This document shows, one piece after another, positions 50,046 through 59,838 of a stretch of DNA of 64,000 nt; positions within the stretch are counted from its first letter, which is position 1; each line of letters begins with the position of its first letter. The notes under the pieces were generated by a model. That model saw only the letters and a program-made list of their open reading frames with translations, had not been told where the DNA came from and did not search any database. Origin of the DNA: Acidobacteriaceae bacterium (GTDB lineage Bacteria; Acidobacteriota; Terriglobia; Terriglobales; Acidobacteriaceae). A program made the translations under genes and the position numbers. The stretch is taken from NCBI GenBank assembly GCA_003131315.1, contig PKUV01000180.1, positions 1 through 64,000 of the forward strand, written 5' to 3'.

Positions 50046-52184
50046 GTGAAGGGCGTTGAAATGCTCGCGACTCGGGTTGCTTTGGTTTACCTGGCTTTGA
50101 TTTGGACTTCGGCTTCGGCCTTGCCGGCTGGAGACCAGGAATGTCTGGCGTGCCATGGCGAGGCGGGAATGAAGTCCGGCGCCGGGAAGAGCATTTCGAT
50201 CGACCCGGCCAGGCACGCAGCCAGCGCCCACGGGGTTCTCGGCTGCAAGGACTGCCACACCGCCATCAAAGATTTCCCGCATCCCGTCAAAATCGCCAAA
50301 GTGCGATGCGCCACATGCCATGCGGACGAGGCCAAGTCCTTCCCCGCCAGCGCCCACTCCATCCTCGGCGAATCCGCGTGCGCTTCGTGTCATGGCAGCG
50401 TGCACGATCTCAGGACGGCGGAAAATCTGATTCCCGGAAAGTGCGCGGAGTGCCATGCGCAGGAAGTGAAGGACCTCGAATCCAGCATCCACGGGCAGGC
50501 CGCGAAGAGCGGCGACCCCGACGCGCCCCAATGCGCGTCCTGCCACGGCCTCATCCACGCTGTGAAAGCCTCCAGCGAAGCGGACTCGACCATTGCTCGT
50601 AAGAATTTGGCGGATACTTGCGCAAAATGCCACAGCGATGCGGGATTTTTGTCGCGGCACAAAATTCCGGTGGCGCATCCGGTGAATTCCTATAAGCAGA
50701 GCGTTCACGGGCGCGCGGTCGCGCTCGGTAAGGATGCGGCGGTGTGTTCCAGTTGCCATGGCAGTCATGACATCTATCCCGCCACCGATTCGCGATCCAA
50801 GGTCAATCGCTGGAAAGTGCCGGAGACATGCGCGCAATGCCACAAGGAAATCGCCCGTCAGTTCAACGAGAGTGTCCACGGGGAGGCGGTCAAGGCCGGG
50901 GTGCGGGATGCGCCCGTTTGCATCGACTGCCACGGTGAGCACCTGATCATGGACCCGAAGAGCTCGGCCTCGCCCTTAAATGCCGAGAATATCTCCGCGG
51001 AGACCTGCGGGCGTTGCCATGGCGATCCCCGCCTGGCACTGCGCTATGATTTGCCAGCGGATCGCCTGCCTTCCTACGCCGGCAGCTATCACGGGCTGGC
51101 CCTCAAAGGCGGGAAAGTGACCGCGGCGAATTGCGCTTCGTGCCATGGGGTGCATGCCATTCTCCGTTCGAGCGACCCGCGCTCCACCGTCAATGCCGCA
51201 AACCTCCCGAAAACGTGCGGGCAATGTCACAAGGGCGTGGTCGAAGACAAATTCACCATCGGTCCCGTACATGTGCAGACCAACGTGGGCCCCAATCACC
51301 CAGTTGTGCAGTGGATTCGCTGGACGTACTGGGTGCTGATCCCGGCGACGCTGGGCTTCATGCTGCTGCACAATTTGCTGGACCTGCTGAGCAAGCTGAT
51401 CCGGCGCCGCCCACGGAGGGAATCCGGCGAGATGGTGCGGCGGATGAACTTGTGGTTCCGCGTCGCGCACTGGGGCATCATGGTGAGTTTCCCGACGCTG
51501 GTGTTCACGGGATTTGCGTTGAAGTATCCGGAGAGTTGGTGGTCCAAGCCGCTGCTGCTCTGGGAGTCCGGCACCGGCGTGCGCGGCGGGCTGCACCGCA
51601 CCGCGGCGGTTGTGCTAATCGCGGCCACGGTCTTCCACGTGATTCACCTCGCCGTAAACCGGCGGGACCGCTTGTTCCTGAAGGCGATGCTGCCGGAATT
51701 GAAAGACGCGACTGATCTGGTGCAGGTCTTCTCCTACAATCTGGGACTCACGAAAATCGAGCCGCGCTTCGCAAAATTCAATTATGCGGAGAAGATGGAA
51801 TACTGGGCCTTTATGTGGGGCACCGTCGTCATGGGCCTCTCCGGCTTCCTGCTGTGGTTCAACAATTTTACGCTGCGCCATTTTCCGAAATGGGTGACGG
51901 ACGCGGCCACGGCAGTGCATTGGTATGAGGCGCTCCTGGCCACCTTCTCCATCCTCATCTGGCACTTCTACATGGTGATCTTCGACCCGCTGGTCTACCC
52001 GATGGATACCGCTTGGCTCAACGGCAAAGTCCCAGCCGATCATTACCGCCATTCCCGCCCGCAGTATTTGCGCGCCCTGGAACGGGCCCACCTGGTCGAG
52101 CTGCCCGGTGAGTCTGCCGATTACGAGGATGAGCAGGGAACTGGCGACGATCCAGGCGACAAGCCACACGGGAAGAACGTATAG
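50046..52184 (+). CDS. 13-heme cytochrome c fused to cytochrome b membrane domain
   Basis: 13 CxxCH by eye, then FRVAHWGIMVSFPTLVFTGFALKY and further TM segments. Confidence 0.9.
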   Translation: MKGVEMLATRVALVYLALIWTSASALPAGDQECLACHGEAGMKSGAGKSISIDPARHAASAHGVLGCKDCHTAIKDFPHPVKIAKVRCATCHADEAKSFPASAHSILGESACASCHGSVHDLRTAENLIPGKCAECHAQEVKDLESSIHGQAAKSGDPDAPQCASCHGLIHAVKASSEADSTIARKNLADTCAKCHSDAGFLSRHKIPVAHPVNSYKQSVHGRAVALGKDAAVCSSCHGSHDIYPATDSRSKVNRWKVPETCAQCHKEIARQFNESVHGEAVKAGVRDAPVCIDCHGEHLIMDPKSSASPLNAENISAETCGRCHGDPRLALRYDLPADRLPSYAGSYHGLALKGGKVTAANCASCHGVHAILRSSDPRSTVNAANLPKTCGQCHKGVVEDKFTIGPVHVQTNVGPNHPVVQWIRWTYWVLIPATLGFMLLHNLLDLLSKLIRRRPRRESGEMVRRMNLWFRVAHWGIMVSFPTLVFTGFALKYPESWWSKPLLLWESGTGVRGGLHRTAAVVLIAATVFHVIHLAVNRRDRLFLKAMLPELKDATDLVQVFSYNLGLTKIEPRFAKFNYAEKMEYWAFMWGTVVMGLSGFLLWFNNFTLRHFPKWVTDAATAVHWYEALLATFSILIWHFYMVIFDPLVYPMDTAWLNGKVPADHYRHSRPQYLRALERAHLVELPGESADYEDEQGTGDDPGDKPHGKNV

Positions 52185-52356
52185 AAAGCAGCCGAGGGTT
52201 GTGTAGGGCGGACACTCCTGTCCGCTGCCTTTGACTTTTTCTATTTACCCCGATGTTACTAACCGGATAGTATGCGGTACCCCCTTTCTGTGGACCGATA
52301 ATCACAACTTGCACGGTTGGCAAAGATTGCCAAAGATTGCCAATGTATATGGGGTA

Positions 52357-52687
52357 CCCCCCTCCCCCCTGTCTATTGGAATCATAGGGTTAGGAGGAAA
52401 TTCCCGCTAGATCTTTGAGTTTAAATGACTTAGAGGTAAAGTCTTTATTCGTCAATGACTTAGCTCGCTTTTTCGCTTCTCTCGGGCTTCGGCGGCGGGC
52501 TGACGCCCGCTCATTTTCCCAAATTGGTGTTTTCAAAGAGCGCCGACTAGTGGGGCTGGGGCAGCTTCGAGGGCCGTCTTCGGTGACGGACACACCTCTG
52601 TTCTGCCACAGGTCGATCTCTATTGTCGCCGACGGGCGGTTGGAAGTCTGTGATGGTGCTCACTGGGCGTTTGTGATGAAAAAGAGA
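52357..52687 (+). repeat. Dispersed intergenic element, copy 2 (partner 46-347)
   Basis: Same ordered motif blocks as copy 1. Confidence 0.75.
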
Positions 52688-52730
52688 TGAGGTATTTTCG
52701 GGGTACTTCGAGAGATTGCAGCATCAACGG

Positions 52731-52764
52731 GCCCGCCCAAGCGGAGCTTGGACGGGGCACCCTC
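52731..52764 (+). repeat. REP-like hairpin, copy A
   Basis: GCCCGCCCAAGCGGAGCTTGGACGGGGCACCCTC. Confidence 0.85.
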
Positions 52765-52847
52765 CGGATTTTCAAATGACGATGATAAGGTGGGTCACCC
52801 GCCATTCTAGTGTTGCCCCCGGGATTGTTCTAGTGAAACCTCTTAGG

Positions 52848-53609
52848 CTAGGGCTTCTTCAGCGGTGGCTTCTTCGCGTCGGCGAGCTTGGCGTTCAGCG
52901 CGTCTCGCTTCTTCTCGGCTTCCGCTGGGCCGACGAAATAGTGATCGAAAAGCTGCACGAGGGTATCGAGGGTCCAATCCGCTTCGCCGTCTTCGACCTC
53001 AACAATCTCCCCTGAGTTGGTGCTCTTGATCGGATGCGCAGCAAAGTTTCCGATGTGGCGAATTGCGTCGATGTCGTTCGCGATGTAAGTGGGCAGCTGC
53101 TTTGAGGCGAGGACTTCGTCGATTTCGTTGCTGAGGTCTTGCGGCTTCACCTTTGCGTGTTCGCGGAGAATGATCTGCAGGCAGCGGCGGCCGAGAGCAG
53201 CGCTAGACTTGGGGCTGTCAGCGAGCACAGCGCAGGCCTCATTATAGTCCTCGGCGAGGCCTTTAGCAACTTCTGGCGGAGCTGGCTTGCGCGAGGCACC
53301 TTCTTTGGGATGGAACGGGCGGGTCTTCTGGACGTAGGACATGTACCCTTGTCTGCTCGGGTTCTCCGGGCCACTGACGAGTCGCATGTTGATTCTTCCG
53401 CAGCGTGGGCATTTCTCCGACTCGATTACCCAGACGCCGCCTGGGTCGATCCCAACATGCTGCACCTTTGTGTCGGGATGGTAGTCAGCAGAACAGTGGC
53501 CGCATTGCACGTTTGACCTCCGCTTTTTGCTCCCTTGATTGTAGCGGTGTCCTCGGGTTTGTTCGCGGTGCTTTTTGACGGAGAGATGTATACGATTCGT
53601 TTGGCCCAA
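52848..53609 (-). CDS. DUF4145-like protein
   Basis: N-terminal Cys pairs CGHC..CPRC and DUF4145-like DIDAIRHIGNFAAHPIK region. Confidence 0.65.
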   Translation of the reverse strand: MGQTNRIHLSVKKHREQTRGHRYNQGSKKRRSNVQCGHCSADYHPDTKVQHVGIDPGGVWVIESEKCPRCGRINMRLVSGPENPSRQGYMSYVQKTRPFHPKEGASRKPAPPEVAKGLAEDYNEACAVLADSPKSSAALGRRCLQIILREHAKVKPQDLSNEIDEVLASKQLPTYIANDIDAIRHIGNFAAHPIKSTNSGEIVEVEDGEADWTLDTLVQLFDHYFVGPAEAEKKRDALNAKLADAKKPPLKKP

Positions 53610-53644
53610 AGAGGGCCCGGACTAGCGCAGTCGTTTGAACTCGC

Positions 53645-53678
53645 GAGGGTGCCCCGTCCAAGCTTTGCTTGGGCGGGC
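53645..53678 (-). repeat. REP-like hairpin, copy B (inverted)
   Basis: GAGGGTGCCCCGTCCAAGCTTTGCTTGGGCGGGC, abutting the RAYT 3' end. Confidence 0.85.
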
Positions 53679-54215
53679 CTACGGGGCTGGATGCTTCCTT
53701 ACGGTTAGAAAAATACCCGACGGCTCTCGCTTTCGCGCGGTCCACTGCGACTCGATTTCTACTTGGCCCGCTTCGCCGCCGGCATAATGACAGAAGCTAC
53801 TCCAGACCCAGTCTTCGGGACGCGCGACTAACCCGCGTGTCACCGGATTCCGGTGAATGTAACGAAGCTTCTCGATAAACTTATGCTCGCTCCACACGTT
53901 GAAATCGTAGTACCGGGCCTGCCAGAAGGGGTCTGCGGCTCGTAAGGCCAACGTCCGCGCTACCGACTGCTTCAGCGACTGCATTACCTGCGACAGTGAT
54001 CCCTGCTCCGGTTCGTTTACCAACATGTGGACGTGCTCGGGCATTACGACATAGCCGTACACGCATAGCCCGTAATGTTGTCGTACCCGCTCCAGGGAGG
54101 CTTCGAATGTGGTCCGGGACGGTGCGTTCGCGAAGTTTGGGCGCCTTTTGTAACAACTGAAGGTGAGGAAGTGTAGCTGGCCGGTTTGCTGATATCGCTT
54201 CAGTCCCCAAGGCAT
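53679..54215 (-). CDS. REP-associated tyrosine transposase (RAYT, Y1_Tnp)
   Basis: HFLTFSCYKRRPNF, VVMPEHVHMLVNEP (HUH), KFIEKLRYIHRNPVTRGLV. Confidence 0.92.
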   Translation of the reverse strand: MPWGLKRYQQTGQLHFLTFSCYKRRPNFANAPSRTTFEASLERVRQHYGLCVYGYVVMPEHVHMLVNEPEQGSLSQVMQSLKQSVARTLALRAADPFWQARYYDFNVWSEHKFIEKLRYIHRNPVTRGLVARPEDWVWSSFCHYAGGEAGQVEIESQWTARKREPSGIFLTVRKHPAP

Positions 54216-54286
54216 TTCGAGAACGTACCCCGAAACTGATTGCTTCGTCTGTGATGGAAAAATGGTGAGTCTGTGATGAAAAACTG

Positions 54287-54320
54287 GCCCGCCCAAGCGG
54301 AGCTTGGACGGGGCACCCTC
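54287..54320 (+). repeat. REP-like hairpin, copy C
   Basis: Identical to copy A: GCCCGCCCAAGCGGAGCTTGGACGGGGCACCCTC. Confidence 0.85.
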
Positions 54321-54399
54321 GTACCCGCTCTCGAAAGGAAACGGGGCCGGTGGAGGATGACCGGCCCCGACGAGCGGCTTATCTTACTTCGCAATACTT

Positions 54400-55101
54400 C
54401 TAGGCTGTGATCAGGGATTCCAGTGCAACGCGGTCGGGGATCACAAGAGTAGAGCCGCTCTGCTGGATGAGACGCTGCTTCTTGAAGCCCGCGAAAAGCC
54501 GGCTGACGGTCTCGCGCGAAGAGCCGATCATCTGCCCGATCTCTTCATGAGTCAAAGCCAGCTTCACTTGGCTGGGGTTTTTGGATGTGGTGTTCTGGTC
54601 GAGCCATCCCACTAGCAGCCGAGCCAGCTTCTCGCTGGCCGAGTCGGAAAGTATCAGGTCGCGGATTTCGCGGCAAGTAGAGGCGTAATCCCGGCTGATG
54701 TGCTGGGTTACCCACAGGGCAAACTCGCCGTGAAGGCGCATGAGGCGCAGCAAATCGCTCTGTCGTAGGAAGGTGATCTCGGACGGCTCCTGGGTCTCGG
54801 CCGTCGCTTCATACGGGCGCCCGGAAACTACAGCGGCAACTCCCAATGGGCAACCGGAGTCGACAATGCGCAGAATCAGCGTTCTGCCGTCGCTGCCGCA
54901 GATGGAGAGCTTCACCCGGCCTCGACGCACGATAAACACTCCGCGCGGAGCCTGCGCTTCCGCGAACAAAACCGCTCCCGTGGGGTAGGTGGTGGTGAGT
55001 GCCGCTTGCTCCAAGGCATCGGCTATGGCTGGAGGAAGATCGCAAAAGGTCTCGTCTACTGGCGCGAGTTTCTGGGCATTGCTTACGGCGTATGTGGCCA
55101 T
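54400..55101 (-). CDS. Crp/Fnr family transcriptional regulator
   Basis: cNMP-binding-like domain; HTH HEEIGQMIGSSRETVSRLFAGF with CRP-like RETVxR. Confidence 0.93.
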   Translation of the reverse strand: MATYAVSNAQKLAPVDETFCDLPPAIADALEQAALTTTYPTGAVLFAEAQAPRGVFIVRRGRVKLSICGSDGRTLILRIVDSGCPLGVAAVVSGRPYEATAETQEPSEITFLRQSDLLRLMRLHGEFALWVTQHISRDYASTCREIRDLILSDSASEKLARLLVGWLDQNTTSKNPSQVKLALTHEEIGQMIGSSRETVSRLFAGFKKQRLIQQSGSTLVIPDRVALESLITA

Positions 55102-55284
55102 TGATTGCCTCCGCTCACAGGTAGCTTGGCAAATCCATCGCCACTCTTCTTGGGAGGGGTAAGACTCCAGTGAAAGTCGTCTAAGTGAAACAAAACAAGT
55201 GGTTTGATTTGATATTGTGAAATTGCTGGGACGCCCGCTGCCACCCGGGTTGTGCCTCGGAGTGAGTGGTTTCACACACCGATG

Positions 55285-55300
55285 TGTGATCTCCATCACC
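55285..55300. promoter_or_regulatory. CRP/FNR-type operator TGTGA-tctcca-TCACC
   Basis: About 184 bp upstream of the crp-like gene start. Confidence 0.65.
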
Positions 55301-55763
55301 GACCGGTTGGTTACATGAGCAAGGAGCACGATTAACGTTCGCCTGGTCGTAGCTTCGGATCGGCTCGCGCTTCTTCGTCGGGTTTACCGAATGCTCAGGA
55401 AATGGAGTTCCGGGCCGCAGCTCGTGGTGCGCCGGCTAGGCTGGACAGAACTTGCCCATGCGCTGGTCTTCGGTATACTTCTCACCGCAGGGTTTAGCTT
55501 CATACGGTAGATCGAGGAGTTGAGACTCTTCCTGAAGGTGCTTAAGGTTGCTGGACTCTGTGACGTAGTGCACAGCGTTGACGGTCACCCGTCACAGCCT
55601 GGGTAAAACCGATCATTGTAAGTGTAAGTGTCGGCTCGGCCTGAGCTTCCGGCGTTCGGAAAAGACTGAAGCCTCTTTTGACTGAGGGCCCCAGCTCGGA
55701 ACCCGTTGTTATCGAACGAATGTTATCGAACAACGTTATCTCGCAACGAGAAGGAGCACCATC

Positions 55764-56090
55764 ATGTTTGCCCGTATTCTTGATTTCGAAGTGAAACTGG
55801 AAAAGAAAGAAGAGTTCGTGAAGGCCGTAAATGACCAAGTCCTGCCCATCCTCAAGAAGCAGATCGGCTTTTTGGAGATTCTGCCCTTTTTCCCCGAGAA
55901 GATGCGAAAGGGGAAGGTGCTCACCATCAGCCTGTGGACAACCAGGCTGGATGCCGAGCGCTATGAGAGAGAGTTCTATCCCAAGGTTCTTGACATCCTG
56001 AAGCCATTCCTGACCACGCCGGTGGACGTGAACTACTACAACCTCGAGACCGCACTCTGTGATCGCTTCGTGGATGCGTTGGCCGTTTGA
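55764..56090 (+). CDS. Small dimeric alpha/beta-barrel-like protein (ABM-like)
   Basis: MFARILDFEVKLEKKEEFVKAVNDQVLPILKKQIGFLEI. Confidence 0.6.
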   Translation: MFARILDFEVKLEKKEEFVKAVNDQVLPILKKQIGFLEILPFFPEKMRKGKVLTISLWTTRLDAERYEREFYPKVLDILKPFLTTPVDVNYYNLETALCDRFVDALAV

Positions 56091-56153
56091 GGCGACGAAC
56101 GACGATCCGAAGCCCCGGGGCAAATGCTCTGGGGTTCCGTTCGCTCCCGCTCA

Positions 56154-56169
56154 TGTGATCGCCATCACA
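56154..56169. promoter_or_regulatory. CRP/FNR-type operator TGTGA-tcgcca-TCACA
   Basis: Perfect half-sites, 170 bp upstream of TPR gene. Confidence 0.75.
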
Positions 56170-56338
56170 TTTCCCAGTGACGGAGAATGCTGCCTGTCTT
56201 CTTCCCCGCCTTTAAGGTGAATTAGCACAGTCAGACTGCGGTAAAGCCCGCTCATTCTGCGGGGAACACGCTCCTTCAGTCTTGATGCCGAGCGAAAGCC
56301 GAGCTTCAAGCGCAATACAGACTACGGGGGAATAGGGC

Positions 56339-57007
56339 ATGGCGAACAAACCCACGACGCAACCAACTGCGGGATCAGCCTGGCAGGCTAAGCAGGTCTA
56401 CGCGATGGCGATAATCTGCCTCGTGGTTGGGCTAGCGATCGGATACCTGTTCCGCGGATCGCAATCGCCTGCGGTGCCGCCACAACCCGCGGCCAACGCT
56501 CAGTCCAACGCTCAGCCGTCCGCCCCCGCAGGCAGTATGGGCGGCCACATGCCTAGCCTTGAAGAAATGAAACAGATGGCCGACAAGAAAGCAGCACCGC
56601 TGCTCGAAAAGCTGAAGGGCGATCCGAACAACAGCGATCTGCTCATCCAGGTCGGAAACATCTACAAATCTACCCACCAGTTCAAGGAAGCGGCTGTCTA
56701 CTACGACAAAGCATTACAGGTAGATCCAAAGAACGTTGCCATTCGCACCGAGATGGCTTCGTGCCTCTACTACAACGGCGATGTGGACGGGGCGATCAAC
56801 CAGCTTCAGCAGGCTCTGCACTATGATCCCAAGGATGCCAACTCGCTGTTCAACCTCGGCATGATCAAGTGGCAGGGAAAACAGGACAGCAAGGGAGCGG
56901 TGGCGGCTTGGCAGCAGTTGCTGAAGTCGAATCCGCAATTGAGCGCAGAGCGCAAAGCCACGGTGCAGAAACTGATGGCCGACGTCCAGATGCAGGGCAA
57001 GAGCTAG
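56339..57007 (+). CDS. Membrane-anchored TPR protein
   Basis: N-terminal TM, TPR repeats (AAVYYDKALQVDPKNVAIRTEMA). Confidence 0.85.
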   Translation: MANKPTTQPTAGSAWQAKQVYAMAIICLVVGLAIGYLFRGSQSPAVPPQPAANAQSNAQPSAPAGSMGGHMPSLEEMKQMADKKAAPLLEKLKGDPNNSDLLIQVGNIYKSTHQFKEAAVYYDKALQVDPKNVAIRTEMASCLYYNGDVDGAINQLQQALHYDPKDANSLFNLGMIKWQGKQDSKGAVAAWQQLLKSNPQLSAERKATVQKLMADVQMQGKS

Positions 57008-57094
57008 CGCCCTGGCTAGCGCGATAGCTGGAGAAACGCAGTTCGCGGCGGCTTCCGCCGGCAAACGAAACGAGATCTGAAGGAGCACTGAGCA

Positions 57095-57772
57095 ATGACG
57101 GATACAAATCGAGCAACTTCTATCGAGCAATGGACAAGCGTGCAGGCTTACACGTTGGCGGTCATCTGCCTGCTGGTGGGAATCGCGAGCGGCTGGTTCA
57201 TCCACGGATCTCAGAGTCCAGCGGCCATCGCGACTGAGACGCCGAGCGCATCCGCACCGGCTGTCGGGAGTGCAAACGCCGGCGCCCAAACTCCAACTCC
57301 GGCGCAGATGCAAAAAATGGCCGACACGCAAGCCGGACCGTTGATCGAGAAGCTCAAGGCAGACCCGACTAACGCCGGTCTTCTGCAAAACATCGGGAAC
57401 ATCTATTACGACGCCCAGCAGTTCCCCACAGCGATTGAATACTACCAGCGTGCGCTGAAGGTGCAGCCAGAGAACACGGGCGTTCGTACCGACATGGCGA
57501 CCGCCTATTGGTACACGGGCAACGCCGATGCCGCCATCGCGGAATTCCAGAAATCGCTTTCTTACGAACCGAACAAGGCCAACACGTTGTTCAATCTGGG
57601 CATCGTCGAGTGGCAGGGCAAGATGGATATCGACAAAGCTGTCGCCACGTGGCAGAAGTTGTTGGACATGAATCCGAACTATGAAGGCAAAGACAAGGTT
57701 CTGGAACTAATGGCACAGGCGAAAAAACACTCGGGCGTCAAACCGGGCACGCCGGCAAAGCCGTTGCAGTAG
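57095..57772 (+). CDS. Membrane-anchored TPR protein (paralog)
   Basis: Similar N-terminal TM and TPR repeats to 56339-57007. Confidence 0.85.
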   Translation: MTDTNRATSIEQWTSVQAYTLAVICLLVGIASGWFIHGSQSPAAIATETPSASAPAVGSANAGAQTPTPAQMQKMADTQAGPLIEKLKADPTNAGLLQNIGNIYYDAQQFPTAIEYYQRALKVQPENTGVRTDMATAYWYTGNADAAIAEFQKSLSYEPNKANTLFNLGIVEWQGKMDIDKAVATWQKLLDMNPNYEGKDKVLELMAQAKKHSGVKPGTPAKPLQ

Positions 57773-57838
57773 ATTCGTATCAGGGCATCGCTTTAGCGAT
57801 GCCGGATGCTTTGCGATCAGACGCCCCTTTAGGGGCTG
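57773..57838 (+). repeat. Two-hairpin intergenic repeat (R3)
   Basis: TTCGTATCAGGGCATCGCTTTAGCGATGCC...ATCAGACGCCCCTTTAGGGGCTG. Confidence 0.8.
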
Positions 57839-57862
57839 TATCCCCTTGCGCACCTCCGGAAG

Positions 57863-58114
57863 CTACTTCCGCGGTTTCCCCACGCGCTGCGCGGTCGCGA
57901 ACATCATGGCAACCGTCTCCAAATCTTTCGGTTGCACTTTCCCCGGCGGGATGCGCATGTGGGTGAGTTCTTCGAGCTTCAGCAACAGATCCACAAGTGC
58001 CATCGAGTCAACCAGGCCAGAGGAAACCAGTGGAGTGTTCTCGTCGATTGTCAGGCCCGGTTTGCGGATCAGTTCGACAATGTGTTCAATCATTTGCTGT
58101 GCTTCTGCAGTCAT
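57863..58114 (-). CDS. Acyl carrier protein
   Basis: LVSSGLVDSMALVDLLLKLEE phosphopantetheine site; ATGA overlap with FAAL gene. Confidence 0.85.
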   Translation of the reverse strand: MTAEAQQMIEHIVELIRKPGLTIDENTPLVSSGLVDSMALVDLLLKLEELTHMRIPPGKVQPKDLETVAMMFATAQRVGKPRK

Positions 58115-59838
58115 GCGAATTCGCTCTCCCCTGACTCGACGTTGAGTTCCGGATGTTCTTTCAACAACTTTTCGCGTGTGGTGGAACGCGCGGCTTTGCC
58201 GGCAGTGCTCTTCACGATCCATTTTGGTGGTTTTAAGAAAATCATCCGGACCGCCACTCCAATCCCGGCGACCACCAGGTTGCGGATCTCTCGTTCGATC
58301 TCCACGGCATTTGCGAGAAGTTCTTTGCGTTCCACTTCCGCAACCACGACGATGTCCTCGGTCCCGAGATCGGGATTGTACACACCTATCGCAATCACAC
58401 GCCCATCGTGAATGGCCCAGTGGCTGGCGACGATCTCCTCGATGTCTTGCGGATAAAGATTTTCGCCGCCGACGATGAGAAGGTCTTTCTTACGGCCGAC
58501 CACATAGAGTTCACCTTCCAGATAAAAACCAAGATCGCCGCTGTGGTACCAGCCATCGACGATCGCCTTCGCAGTCAGATCGGGACGGTTGTAGTAGCTC
58601 GTGAACAGGCTATCGCTCTTGACGAGAATCTCGCCGACGTGGCCGGTTGAAAGCAGCGCGCCGGAATCGGACGCGATCCTGACTTCATTGCCGGGCAGCA
58701 ACCGACCCGACGAGGTGAAAGAAACCGCCCCTGCAGTGCCTTCCGCAACCGGATCGATAAGATGTGCGCTACGAAATCTTTGACCATCCGCCCAAATGCG
58801 AGTGGGACCCGATGGCTGATTGATGTCCGATTGGGTTACGGCAAAAACGTTCTCGGCCATTGCGTAAGAAGATTGCAGGGCCCCGCTCTTTAATCCAATG
58901 GTGGAGAAAGCATTCTGGAACTCCTGCATGCTGCTCGACCGGACCGGTTCCGAACAATTGATCAATGCGCGAGCCGACGAGAGATCGTACTGCGCCCATC
59001 GGCTCGGCGGCGTGCGCCGGGGAACGAACTGAAAGGCAAAGTTCGGCATCCATGCCAAAGTACACTTGTGCTCGCTGATGATCTGCAACATGGTTTCCGG
59101 ATGCATCACCCAGTCGAGCGGCGACTGCATCACGACGGGCAGATGACAAACCATGGGCAGCATGAAGCAGGCGATCAGTCCCATGTCGTGGTATAGAGGC
59201 AGCCAGCTGTAAACGCAGTCCGTCGCTCCGTCGATATTCACCGCGTGCGCCAGGTGTTCGATCTGGCTCAGCACGGCGGCGTGGGTCAAGGCCACGCCCT
59301 TTTGCAGTCCGGTGGTACCCGCCGAATGCTGGATGAACGCCAAGCTCCCGGCATGATTCTCCAAGTCAGGCAGTTCGTCATCTCCATCCGAACCCCTGCA
59401 GTCGCTGGCACGAAGCAGCCGCGTTCCCGCACCGAGAGATACATGGCCGAGCATGTCGTCGGGGAATTCTTCGTCGATGACCACGACCTTGGCCCTGAGG
59501 TTTGCCATTACTCCAGCCAGTCCGGAGCGGTACTTGGAAGACTCAACCTTGAAATTGGGATAGGCAAGAAAGGCAGGCACCGCGCCTAGCATCATCGCCC
59601 CGACGAAGGTTGTCATCGCCGGAATGCTCTGCGGCATGATGACGATCACCCGATCGCCGACGGTCACACTATGGTCGCGGAGTACTTTGGCCTGCAACCG
59701 GGCGCGGCGCCGAAACTCAGCAAAAGTCACGGTGTCGCGCTCGTCTTCGTCGATCCAGGCAGTAACAAATGGGCGATCGCCGGGAGCTGCGGCGAGGGCG
59801 TCGATGAGATTGCGAAATCTGGTCACGCTGCCGGTCAT
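58111..59838 (-). CDS. Fatty-acyl-AMP ligase (FAAL-like AMP-binding enzyme)
   Basis: FIQHSAGTTGLQKGVALTHAAVLSQ, YSWLPLYHDMGLIA, WYHSGDLGFYLEGELYVVGRKKDLLIVGGENLYPQDIE. Confidence 0.9.
   Translation of the reverse strand: MTGSVTRFRNLIDALAAAPGDRPFVTAWIDEDERDTVTFAEFRRRARLQAKVLRDHSVTVGDRVIVIMPQSIPAMTTFVGAMMLGAVPAFLAYPNFKVESSKYRSGLAGVMANLRAKVVVIDEEFPDDMLGHVSLGAGTRLLRASDCRGSDGDDELPDLENHAGSLAFIQHSAGTTGLQKGVALTHAAVLSQIEHLAHAVNIDGATDCVYSWLPLYHDMGLIACFMLPMVCHLPVVMQSPLDWVMHPETMLQIISEHKCTLAWMPNFAFQFVPRRTPPSRWAQYDLSSARALINCSEPVRSSSMQEFQNAFSTIGLKSGALQSSYAMAENVFAVTQSDINQPSGPTRIWADGQRFRSAHLIDPVAEGTAGAVSFTSSGRLLPGNEVRIASDSGALLSTGHVGEILVKSDSLFTSYYNRPDLTAKAIVDGWYHSGDLGFYLEGELYVVGRKKDLLIVGGENLYPQDIEEIVASHWAIHDGRVIAIGVYNPDLGTEDIVVVAEVERKELLANAVEIEREIRNLVVAGIGVAVRMIFLKPPKWIVKSTAGKAARSTTREKLLKEHPELNVESGESEFA

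Noticed and set aside
52649-52664. TGTGAtggtgcTCACT as a fifth CRP site
   Set aside because: Lies within the dispersed repeat and the TCAC half is not kept in copy 1; no plausible target start nearby.
52848-53609. DUF4145 gene as part of a defence island
   Set aside because: No restriction, nuclease or abortive-infection partner nearby; only a RAYT and repeats, so not supported.
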